A DNA stretch of 64,000 nucleotides from Rhinopomastus cyanomelas. Lineage: Eukaryota; Chordata; Aves; Bucerotiformes; Rhinopomastidae. The stretch's first letter is position 1. Every line of letters begins with the position of its first letter. This document shows, in pieces, positions 11,801-23,800 of this stretch. Where the stretch lies: positions 1,236,454 to 1,300,453 of the forward strand of contig VXBP01003652.1 in NCBI GenBank assembly GCA_013400115.1, read 5' to 3'. Below the pieces are notes generated by a model. It worked only from the letters and a program-made list of their open reading frames with translations, had not been told where the DNA came from and ran no database searches. The position numbers were made by a program, and so were the translations under genes.

Positions 11801-14800
11801 CCTGCAGCACCCTGTGGGGCTCCTGAGATGGGTCTGAGCAAAAGGCAGCTGGGTCTCCTTGGACACCAAATACCAGAAACCCAGCTGAGAAGACTTGAGG
11901 GCTTGAGAAACAAGAAAAGCTTCAACACTGCCAAAACCTAGACCCCCATCAGAGCTGCCCTGACTTGCAAAATGGGGCCTTGAACTCCCTCCTCAAGGGG
12001 CAGAGGCCAGCAGGGGCTCCCATGTCCCCACTCCCAGCTGGGAGGGGCCCCCGAGGACAGGAGTGCAGGGGAGAGCAAGAAGAGATCCTGGCATGACCCT
12101 GCCAAGCCTGGACATCAGGTCACCACGTCTCTGGCAAGGGAGCCCCCCAGCTTACCCCCAGCCAGCGCTGCCCTTTGTTGGCCGTGTGATGGAGCTGCAC
12201 CTTGCGGAGCGATATGCTGTAGATCACACCATCCTCCAGCTCTTCTCCGATCTCCTGCGTGGAGCTCTGCACAGGAGGACAAGACACACCATGAGATGAG
12301 GGGTGCAGAGCGTGTCAGAGATGCTTCTGCAGGCTCGCCCCACCAAGGTGACGTTGCCCCGTCCGGCCACAAGCTGGGCAACCTGTCCCATGGGCACCGA
12401 GCACCTGGGTGCATCACCAGGAACAACCAACCACCTTCCAAACCCTGACAGAGGCTGTCAGAGGGCTGGGGAGGGCTGCTCCCAAGGGCAGGGAACGGCA
12501 GGACCAGGGGTCATGGTTGGAAGCTGGAGAAGGGCAGAGTGAGGCTGGACAGGAGGAGAAGGTTGTTGAGTCTGAGGGATCCCTGGAACAGGCTGCCCAG
12601 AGAGGTGGTGGAGGGCTCATCCCTGAAGTGATTCAAGGTCGGGCTGGCCGGGGCTGTGGGCAACCTGACCCTGCTTGTTGTAGGGGGTTGGACTAGATGC
12701 CCTTTGGAGGTCCCTTCCAACCCCGTGGTTCTGTGTCAGTGACACCAAGCTGCTCGTGAGCTCCGCAGTGCTCCAAGGCAGAAATCCAAGGGGGAAGCTC
12801 AAAGCTGAGGTGGAACCCCAGGATGAGGTGCCAGGGTGGGCTTGGGCACAGCTAGGACAGGTCCCTGCACCCCCAGGGACAGGCCACAGCCCCCCCCAAC
12901 TGTGAGACTCATGGCTCTGCTCTGGGGGGATAGAGACCACCTAAGATTTGGTGAGGGAGGAGGGGATGCTCCTTGGGGCAGGTCCCCAGGACACCTCCCA
13001 CAGCTCCGCGTGGGGCTCAGCGCCAGCTCCAGCTCCACAAGGACAATCTGGTCCCCTCCTCCTCCTCTCCCACCGCGCTCTGCTGAGTCAGCGTCTCTCT
13101 TAAGAGGATTAATGCAGATCCTTACAAACACCACGGGGCTCTCCCCACCAAACAGTTGGACATGGGAGGACACGTGGCCAACCCCACCGCTCAGCAGATG
13201 GGGGAAAAGCCCCGAAGCACTAAGCTGGTTAGCAGAGGGAGGTGATGCAGGGGCTTGGGGACCAGCTTCCCCTCCACATCACGCTGCCAGCCCATGACTT
13301 CCCCTGCAAGTGGCCTCCCAGACACGCAAACCCACTGAGCAAAGACAACACCATGGGGCTCACCATGGAGCTCCAGGAGCAAAAATCCTCCTCGCAGCCT
13401 GAATGTGAGAACAGCTGTACCCAGGGTCCAAGAGACATTGAGCAGCAGGCACTGAGCCCAACCCTAAGGCGCTCCTCACACGCTCTTCAACCAGTGCCCC
13501 TCATGGCCACCACCGCAGCCGCAGTCTCTGCGCTGCTATCACACCCTGCTCCAAGTCAAGGGCTCCTAATCAGCACAGAATCAGGGCAGGCAATCACAGG
13601 CAGCTCAGAAGAGTCAGAAGAAAGCTTTAAAAAGCCTCTCGCTGATGAATGAGGACAGAGAATCCCCCTGGGCAGGGTTTCTGGACTCCCTCGCTTTCTG
13701 CTGAGCCTGCTCTTTTCACTTGATGCCAGCCAGAGAGAGGTTTGGTTTGCCCAAGCTTGAGAGGCTGTGAAGCTCACAGGAATGAGGTTCTGTGCCAGGT
13801 GAGTCACTCCTGACCCCACAGAGACATCTTAGCTGGGAATCAGGGGACTGGCACAACCTTGGAAGAGCTGCTGGCACTGCTGAAGCCTTGTGGCCGACTG
13901 CCCTGGATCAGCCACCTACAGTGACGGCACCCAAGTCAGCCAAGTTGGCTTTCTCCCACATAGAGGTGCTGTTTCCACCAGAAAGAGAGAGAAGCTGCGA
14001 GAACTCTCCCCAGGTCGTCCACAAAACCCACCAGACCCCGGTGCCCGCAGCTATGTGCCACCCTCCACTGCAGTCGATGCCTCTGGAGCACTCAAGCCCC
14101 ACCGGCCAAGGGGGCAGGAGCAGCCCCAGGCACAGTCTAACTCAGACAGGAGATTTAGCTGGATGGTTGTAGACCCCAGAGATAAAAACCGTGACAAAGC
14201 CAAAGCCTGTTGAGATGCAATTAAATTAATACAGAAATCAAATCACACGAAGGACAGAACGTCCCGGAGCCGACCCATGAATCACCGGCAGCTGCTGCGC
14301 AGCTCCAGCGGTGAGTATTCGTCCCGCAGCTGAGGCCACGTGCAGAGGAGACACCCCAGCCCAATGCACAGAGCAGCACATTTCATTTCCTTCCCACATT
14401 CTTGACTGTCAGATTCATTCATTTTTTCCTGTCTTGCTGACCTGTGCGATATCCTCCCCACTCCAGCCCTGCTCCAGTTCCCCCTCTGCAAACCGCACAC
14501 GGACGACGCAGCTGCCCAGCGGCCCCGAGCCGGGCTCACGCCAGGAGCTGCTCCGCTGGGACGTGTTGGGATTTGGCTATTTATATTCTGCGTGAGCTTC
14601 CTCTTTCCTCCCGCTGCTTCCCCGAGATGCTGACTGTGCTTTCCACACACGCCGGCGAAAAGACAGCCAAGCACAAAGCAGCGGCGAGACGCAGCCAGCG
14701 GAGCCCAGCTCCGACACCTGCCGCAAAGCACGCTTGATGCGGGGCTGGGAGAGGCACAGAACCTTGACCGATGGCCTGTGGATGTGCTGGCCACAAGCAG

Positions 14801-17800
14801 GCTGCAGTCACAGCATCACTCTGGTTGGAAGAAGCCTTTAAGATCGTCAAGTGCAACCATCGTGCCCCAGCAATCCTGAGCCAGCACTCCCACCAGCATC
14901 TCCAGCACGCCAGCCAAGGCTGGATGTCTTCAAACTGGTCTCTGAGAGCTCTGATAGAGAAGTGTTGCTAAATAGTTCTGCAGCAGCTACCTCTCCCCAC
15001 TGCTTGCCCTACACATCTGCTGGAGCTTGCTGCCCCTCACTGGAAGGGGCTGCCCAGGGGGGTTGTGGAGTCTCCTTCTCTGGAGATGTCTGAGACCCAC
15101 CTGGACATGTTCCTGTGAGACTTGGTCTGGGTGGTCTTGCTCTGGACTGGACGATCTTCCAAGCTCCCTTCAAACCCCTAATGTTCTGTGATTCGTGGTG
15201 GAAGGGAACGTGAGCCAGGTCTCAGCCAGCAGCACTGCTGCCCAGCACCTACACAGGAACCCTCCTCCACCAGCGGTTCAACCTGACCAGGGCACCACGG
15301 CAGGGAGACGGGCGACCAGCCGCTCCCGCTTGCTGCGCCGTGTTGGTAGAAGAGACGTCCAAGAGCCCCAGACAGCTCCTTCAGCAGCTCCAACAGATCA
15401 CAGGATCACAGAACATCAGGGATTGGAAGGGACCTCGAAAGACCAGCCAGTCCAATCCCCTCTCCAGCCCACAATCCCCTAGATCCAGTCGCACAGGAAC
15501 ATGGGAGGGTTTGAAGCGTCTCCAGGAAGCCAGCAAAGCTCTTCTGTGAAAGCACCAACTCTGAGCACGCTGATGGCTCCAGCACCTTCCACCACCTCGT
15601 ACGGAAGGGAGTCAGCACCCCAGAAGGTGAGATCCCACGTGATTTGCACTGAAAAGGGGAAGACACAGAGAATGAACACTTGGCTGTGATTTCCCCAGCT
15701 CTGGGGGTGTCATCCCACTCCTCCCCACTCAGCAGAGAAAAGGTCCCTCTGTGAGGTGGAACAACCACAAGTTGAACTCTGGGGCATGAGACGCCCAGTT
15801 CTGCAGAGTGGGAGTCTTTGGCAAAAGCAGCACGGAGTGAACCCTGCGGGAGTTCATCCCCTGCAACATGAAGCGGGAGGTCTGCGCCAGATGGTTCGCT
15901 CGGCTTTCGAGGGCGCCTCTTCCAAGCGCGGCCGGCTCCCCACCGCAGTTCAAAGCGCTGCTGACTCCATCGAGGAGGAATTCCTGCTCGGTGCAATAAA
16001 CCCCGCTACTCTCCGGTGACCGGGCTAGGACACGGCGCCGCGTCCAACCCCACGTCTTTGCGCGGAGACGGAGGAACGAGCTGGGAGCCGCAGCCAAGGT
16101 CCGTGAGGCTGGAGGAAGGGCCACGGTGTGTGGGACCCTCACGGCAGCCAGGCTCTGCGGTGTGTGGGACCGTCACAGCAGCCAGGCAGAGTGCAGCCAG
16201 GCTCTGCAGTGTGTGAGACCCTCAGAGCAGCCAGGCTCTGCAGTGTGTGGGACCCTCAGAGCAGCCAGGCTCTGCAGTGTGTGGGACCCTCAGAGCAGCC
16301 AGGCTCTGCGGTGTGTGGGACCCTCAGAGCAGCCAGGCAGAGTGCAGCCAGGCTCTGCCTTCCTCCCTTCTTGCTGGCTGGAGGGAGGGGAAGAGACAAA
16401 ATCCAAGCAGCCGAGCACGATGCTGGCTCGGGATCTGCATTCTGGAAGGTGCCTGGGCTCAGTCACAGGGGTGGTTTCAGCAAGGCAGAAGCCAAGCAGA
16501 GGATTAAGCGTGAGCGTGACGGCATCCCCGCACGTTACACACAGACAATTACCCGACAATTACCAGCTCAGAAGAGCTCTGGTCCCACGTGCCCTGGGCT
16601 TGTGCATCGGCCTCCAAAGACCCAAAATAATGAGTTGTTCTTGGAGAAAGGTATTAATTCCTGCACACAGGGAAGAGTCTGCTTAAAGTGCTTTTACCAA
16701 AGCTCCCTGGACAGCAGCTGGTTTAAAGATCAGGACGTTTACGTTCCTCTGCTCCACAAAACCCAGAGCTTCTCTGCACCAGGACTTCAAAGGGCTGCTG
16801 CTACCAGCCACAAGAGAGAGGCAGATGCTAACCCTGCCCATGGGAACCCTGTTGGGATTTCACAGTCCCCTTGGTTAACGAGGCGAGAAAGGGCAGAGCT
16901 GAGCCTCACCAGGAACTTCCCCCATTGCACAAGTCAAAAGGGTTTGATGAAAGTCTGTGAAGTCAGAAACAGAAAATCACTGAACATTAGGGATTGGACC
17001 TCGGAAGATCATCCAGTCCAATCCCCCTGCCCGAGCAGGATCATCTAGACCAAGTCACACAGGAACACAACCAGGTGGGTCTTAAACGTCTCCAGTGAAG
17101 GAGACTCTACAATCACCCTGGGCAGCCCCTTGCAGTTGCCCTCACCATGAAGAAGTTCCTTCTCATATTGATGTGGAACCTCCTCTGTTCCAGCTCACAC
17201 CCATTGCCCCTTGTCCTACCACTGGGTGCCACTGAGCAGAGCCTGGGTCCATCCTCCTGACACCCACCCTTCACATATTTATCAACATTAATGAGGTCAC
17301 CCCTCATTCCCCTCTTCCCCAAGCTCAAGAGACCCAGCTCCCTCAGCCTCTCCTCATCAGGGAGGTGCTCCACTTCCTTCATCATCCTCGTTGCCCTATG
17401 CTTGACTCTCTCCAGCAGCTCCATGTCCCTCTGGAACTGAGGGGCCCACAACTGGACACAATATTCCAGATGTGGTCTCACCAGGGCAGAGTAGAGGGGG
17501 AGAAGAACCTCTCTCAATCTGCTAACTACCCCCATTCTGATCCACCCCAGGATGCTGTTGGCCCTGTTGGCCACAAGAGCACACTGCTGGCTCATGGTCA
17601 TCCTGCTGGCCACCAGGACCCCCAGGTCCCTTTCTCCTAAACTACTCTCCAACAGGCCAGCCCCCAACCTGTACTGGTACCTGGGGCTGTTCTTACCCAG
17701 ATTCTTGCCAGACTCTACACTTGCCCTTGTTACAAAATGAGAGCTTGGACTTTACAATTCCCAAGCCCCTTCTCGGAACCATCCCTTCCCACCAGCAACG

Positions 17801-20800
17801 GGAAAGGGGCTTTCCCCAACCCCACGTTCACTTTCGTTTTGCTCTCCGGAGCAAATCCTGAACCGGTGCGAGGAACGGCAGCGACTCTTACGTAAAGCCG
17901 AGGGATCGCCGTTGTGTAAAGGGACAGAGGGAAACCACCACCCGTAGTGAAAGGAAAACAGCTGCGGTTCCGCGAAGCGGAGATAACGGCCGCGAAAGCA
18001 GAAGTACCCACTGCCCCACACCTCCAAAGCAGCTCACGCAGCACTGCGCCCTTCCTCACGGGGACTTCCACGCAAAAAGCCCCGTGGTAGATGTTCCCCC
18101 ATAGCTCTGCTGGTTGGGATGGTCCCATCTCGCTCCCCGCACTCGTCAGCAGTTTCCTTCCCCAGGCTACGGGGAACTGCCCAGAGCTGCTGAGAAAGCT
18201 GCTGAATGTCCCTCGTGTTCGGGGAAAGGGAAGGTGCCCTGCGCTGGTGCTGGCCAACCCCAGTGACCCAGCAACTCGTGCTCTGGATGAGCAGCCCCAA
18301 ACACCATCCCAGTGAGGGCTGCGGTGGCACTGGGGTGCAGGAGCTCGCTCCAGTCAACTAGTTGATCTCGTGCTGCCTCATTTCTCCCCGAGTGGTGCTC
18401 CTGGTGCTGCTGACAGAGCTCCAGCACCCTGCCCCTGCTCCCCGTGCAGAGCTCTCAAACAGATGGAGATGATCCCTCTGGGCTTCCAACACTCTCTGCC
18501 TTCCTTCCTGCCTGCTCAGAGCTGCCTCCAACCAGGACCCGTTCCAACAGCCCATTAAAACACCACGGCAAGGAGGGAGACAGGAAAACAACAGAAAAGG
18601 GGCCAGAAGCTAAACTTAAACCCACTGTGAAAAGGGGGTGTTTTTGCCAGAAGCAACAGCTGAGAGCCTGCTCTGGCCCCACCAGCTCCGCGGTTGGGCT
18701 TCCCCAACACCCTCAGCTCTACCTCAGGTGCTCCCAGCACCCGAGGGGCCGTGCATCACTTGGTGCCAGGGACTCCCAGGGAGCAGGATGGGGCAGAGGG
18801 ATCTGCCTCATGTTTGTGGGGATTTCACAGGCTCTCCCCCAGGGCCTGGAGCTGGAGACTGTCAGGAGGTCTGATCCTGTGTCCGTAACCCAGAGGTGTT
18901 AGAGACGAGATCCAAAGGCAGCCTCCTCCACCCTCGTGGCTTAGGAAGGAGAGAAAGCAGCGGGTGGATCGCTTACAAAGGCATCTTGTGACTTGCTCGC
19001 AGTGAGTCAGTGGCTGGAGCGAGGATTAGAGGCTCAGTGCCCAGGTCCAGGAACGAGACAGAGCAGATACACAGGATTCCTCCCCTGTTTGCTTTTGTTT
19101 TGCTTTTAAAGAAAACTAAGAGCCTTCCCCATACGTGGAGATTCTTCTTTGCTCTTTTTATGGGCTGGAAATCATGAGTCAAAGACATGCAAAGGCACTC
19201 CACGTCCACACCACCCTCCCAGGGACAGGATCAGGTCCTACTGATGCAGGGGGTGGTGCTGGGGGATCAGCCTTGCTAGGGACACTACCCAAGGAAACAC
19301 AAACTCCATCTGCATCTGGTGGTGCCAGAGAAGCCAGAGCTGCCTGCTTAGCTCCAAGAACCCTGGAGACTACCAGCACCTTTCCTTAGGCATCAGCACG
19401 ATGACATGAAGACCACCAGCACCTCTCATAGAATCACAGAATCATCAGGGATTCGAAGGGACCTTGAAAGATCATCTAGTCCAATCTCATCAGCATCATG
19501 TCAAGACGACCACCAGCACCTCTCCTTAGGCATCAGCACAATGACAAGAAGAGCACCAGCACCTCTCCTTAGGCATCAGCATGATAGCATGAAGACCACC
19601 AGCACCTCTCCTTAGGCATCAGCACAATGACAAGAAGACCACCAGCATCTCTCCTTAGGCATTAGCATCTTACGTGCAAAAGCCACCGACGCAGGACTTC
19701 CTCCTGCGTTTCCTACCCAGGGCCGTCCCGGGCTGGACTCCCTTTGCAGGCTGCTGAGGGTTAGAAGAAAACTGAGTGCAGCAGGTTTTGCTTCCTCCTC
19801 TCCCCGCCGATGGAAAAAAGCTCCTGCCAACGCAGCAGTTCTAGCTCTTGCCCCACAGTCCTCAGCTCTGTGCTCGTGATGGCCCCGGCGTGCGCTTTGG
19901 CAGCGCCGGCGCTCAGCGCCAACGCCGAGTCAGGCTGGCGTAGAGGGACGCAGCTGGCCTTCGCTCGCCGAGCCACTGCGTCGCTACCCACCTCGCCTAC
20001 GGCCCGGAGGGTAATTACTGGAAGTGAAACCAGAGCAACGTGATCGGTGAAAACCGGTGTCTGAAAAATTAATACGCGGTGCTCCGGAGGGTTAAAGACA
20101 GAGCGAGCGGCTCACAGGCGGTTCAGCTCGCAGCACAGGGCTGTATTTTCATGGAATCATCCTGGCTGGAAAGGACCTCCAGGATCATCAAGTCCAACCT
20201 TCATCCCAACATCTCCCTAACCCCCAGACTGTGGCCTCAAGTGCTCGAGCTCCTCATTTTTTAAGCCCCTCCAGGGATGGGGACTCCACCACCTCCCCGG
20301 GCAGCCTGTTCGAACGCCCAACCACTCCCTCAGTAAAGAGCTTCTCCCTAAGATCCAATCTAATCCTCTCCTAACGCAACGTGGGGCTGGTTCCTCTCAT
20401 CCTACCGTTAGGAATTTGGAAGACCCCAGTGGAACGGGAAGGTCGGCGCTAAACAGAAACGAGTTCAAAATCAGATGAGTTTGGGTTGCGTGTGGGCTAG
20501 CACCTGCAAGTCACAGGCAACCTAGGCGATCCTGCTGTGGACTAGAGGATCTTCCAAGGTCACTTCCAACCTCTAATGTTCTGCGATTGTGTGGGACACA
20601 GCAGTTCTACAGAGCCCCGCTCAAACGTGAGGAAAAGCAGGGTGGGCGCCCCAAAGAGGTGGCAGTAGGAGCTGAACTCACGTTGCTCTTGGCTACCAAG
20701 AAGGGGGAGGCTCCCTCTTCACAAGGAATCTCATAGAAAAGACAAGGGGTAACAGACAGAAGTTGTTCCTGGGAGATTCTATGACTCCAACAGGACTCCA

Positions 20801-23800
20801 GAGGAAAATGTTTCACTGGGGGAGCTATTAGACACTGGAGGGGTCTTCCCAGGGAAGTGGTGGATTCCACAGCCACAGACAGCGTGAAGGTTGAGCTTGA
20901 CAGGGTGTGGGGCCAGCTCATTGGAACTCCATTCCTTTTGCTTAAAGATCCAGCCCGGATGATCCTTGGGGCCTCTCCCATCTTGGGCTACTGCACTGAT
21001 GGCCTGTGGCAGCCAGAACGGCCACGCAGACGTGGGAAGGGATGCTGCCGAGGCTGGCGCTTGGAGCTGGCGTGCCTGGAAGCGATGGGTACCATCGCTC
21101 CTGGAAGATCAGTTACATCCCAGCACACATCAACCAGGACACACAGACCCGCCCGCTGCTGCAGCTCCAGGGCAACGCCTGCCTCTGGCACCTACCAGCT
21201 CCACAAGCCAGGGTTCATCCACCCCATTGTCTTCACCCTTGCAGAGACGCCAAGCCTTGAGCACTCTCCTGCACTCGGCTTGTAGCCCACGTGCGAGTCC
21301 AGCCAGCCAATTAAAAATTCATTTTATAATTAAATTAGCTTTAAAGGATCAGCTGCTCCGGTCAAACCTTCCCCTCGCCCCCAGCACACACCTGACCCAC
21401 ACCAATGATGCTCAGAGCCACAGCACGAGCCAGGCACAGAGAGGGCAACGCTAACGGTGTCAACACCGGCAACTGCCAGGTGTAAAACATCAACCCAGAC
21501 CAGGAGGTGCCTTCCAGCAGCCCCCTTGTGCCAGGCTGGACCATCCCACTGGCCCCTGTTCCAGGGCTAAGCTGTAGATGGCTGCTTGTTCAGCAGCCCT
21601 GTAGCTGGCAGAGGAAGGGGGTTAAACCAGCAGAGCATCCCAGTGTTCTGCAGTTCTGAAGGTGCACGGATTGGGGTGGACAAGCTGGAGGCTGTCCAAG
21701 AGCCACAGCCCTGTCTGGCTGCAGCCTGGCTTACGGGAACTGCGCCGTCACCCTGCGCTTCAGTCACAACGAGGCCGCTTCGATTTGGCTCAGACAAGCA
21801 GAGCCAATGCAAGCCCTGGGCTGGCACCGCCTCGCGTCAGCTCACGTTCCCTCCACCAAACCCGGCGCCGCCGAACCGCCGTGGGCAAAGCTGACTAGCT
21901 CAGAGCTCTGGGGTCCCCCGTCCCCAGAAGCCCACGACAGAGGATGCTCAGGGGAAAGGGTTCTGCATGGCCCCAGCCCACCCTGACCCGACAGCAGGGC
22001 AGGCTCGGGCGCTCGCCCGGCGCGGTTCAATGCCACCACTGTGCTCCTCGCGGTGCCGGTGGCACAAGGACGGCCCCGCCGGATGGATCGCTCTTTGTGT
22101 GCGTGCCTGCACCAGGGTGACCCAGTAAACAGCTGAAGCAGAGAAAATGCAGGAACAATCCAGCGCAGGGAGGCAGCGAGGGGCTGACGGTGAAAGGATG
22201 GAGGAATAAATGCGAGGCTTTGTTCTCCGGCCGTGCCCCTCGCACCCAGCTCCCACCCCGGCCGCGATGACGTAGGGTTTCTCCATTTGCTGCCAGTGTG
22301 TTTCCCGGGCTGCCCAGCGCCGCCGTCCTGGCTGAACTCATCTCGTCCCAGCCTCCCCCACCGATGCCCCGCTGCTGTGGGTCGCAGTCCGTCCCCTTCG
22401 CTCCTGGGAAGGGCTGGGAGAGATTCTCCTCCTGGATGGTCCCCGCTGCTACTTGTTCTGCTCCCTGGGGTGCCCGTGAGAAGCTGGGAGGAGGCTGAGC
22501 TGGCACCTTTGCTCTGTAATCAAGAAGATCTCACCTCGGGAGCGTTACTGGAATAGGTGTCAAGCAGGCAGCCGGTGCCACGTGAGCAGAGAGAGGCAGG
22601 AGTCAACAAGCTGAAACCTGGGGGGTCTGTGAGCGGGGTGCTCAGTCAGCTGAGGCTGATTTCCACGGCTTAAATAACTGAGAGTTTAAGGTTAATTGGC
22701 ACCTTTGGGGAGAAAACAAGGAAACCGAAAGAATCCAGCTGTTGTTGGATGCCCGAACACGCACACCAGGAGTGCCAGCTGCAGGTCTAGACCCTGGCCC
22801 TGCCCCGAGCGCTGGGTGTGCCGGATCCTGCGCGTCCAGGGGGTGCAGAGCGCTGCGGTAGGACACACAGGCAGCTGGGGTGGGGGGATCGAGTCCCTCC
22901 CTGGACTCCCAGCCCTGTGTTCACAGTGGTGGGTCCTGCTGCTGAGCATCAGCCAGAGCAGGACCTGCCAGCAGCCAACCCTCCATCGGGTGCTGCCCAT
23001 GGAGACAGCAGCAGCTTCACGCAGGGCTGCTCCACCTTCCCACCCACCCCAATTCAGCACTGACTTTTGGGACCCAGTTGTCTCCCACCACTTAAGTCAC
23101 AGCCCTTTTCCAGCAGGGGCTGATGGCAAACGAGCACCAGTGTCTGCAGCAGCGCTTCAGCATCCGCTCAGGGCGCTGGGACTTCAACCCAGAGCTGGGC
23201 CACCACAGGCAGTCCCAGACAAGGGTTCCCCCATGTTCCTAGAGCTCTTCCATGGCAGGTAAAACACCTCACAAGTCAGCCTGCTCCTCCTGGCTGCAGT
23301 GCCCTGGGGAGCCAGTACAGGCACGTCCCACCCCGACGCGTCTGTTCCTGCCACCCTGGCCTGTTCATCCCCTGGGGTCACACCTGTTCCCACTGATAAC
23401 TGTTTGGGGGGACATACCCCAGGACACCCAAAAAGCTGACGTGCACCACGCAGGGCAGCACCAGTGCGAAGAGGGCAGACGTGCCCACCCTCCTTCCCAG
23501 CTCCTGTCCTTTGACATCGCCTGGACCACGACGGGTCAAACCCCTAAACATCCTCATCCTCCCAGAGCTGAGCTTTGCTGAGGAACACACCAAAATCCAT
23601 GGGAATAAGGACACAGAGAGACGGACTTTGCGGGACACCCCCACCCCAAGAAGCACCTCAGGGAAGAAGTGTTCGTGCGTGATGCCACTGGCATGAGCCA
23701 CAGCTGCGCTCTGAGTCACCCCCAGCAAGCTGCCAGGGAGGGACCAGCCTGGCCTGTCTTCATGCCAGTTCTCACTGTCGCAATCAGGACCAGCTCTAGC

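Noticed and set aside
16128..17048. 306-codon ORF
   Set aside because: It is produced by a 34-bp minisatellite without stops and then runs into an inverted CR1.
17113..17667. 184-codon - strand ORF as a gene
   Set aside because: It is the C-terminal end of CR1 ORF2 in a 5'-truncated element, annotated as a mobile element.
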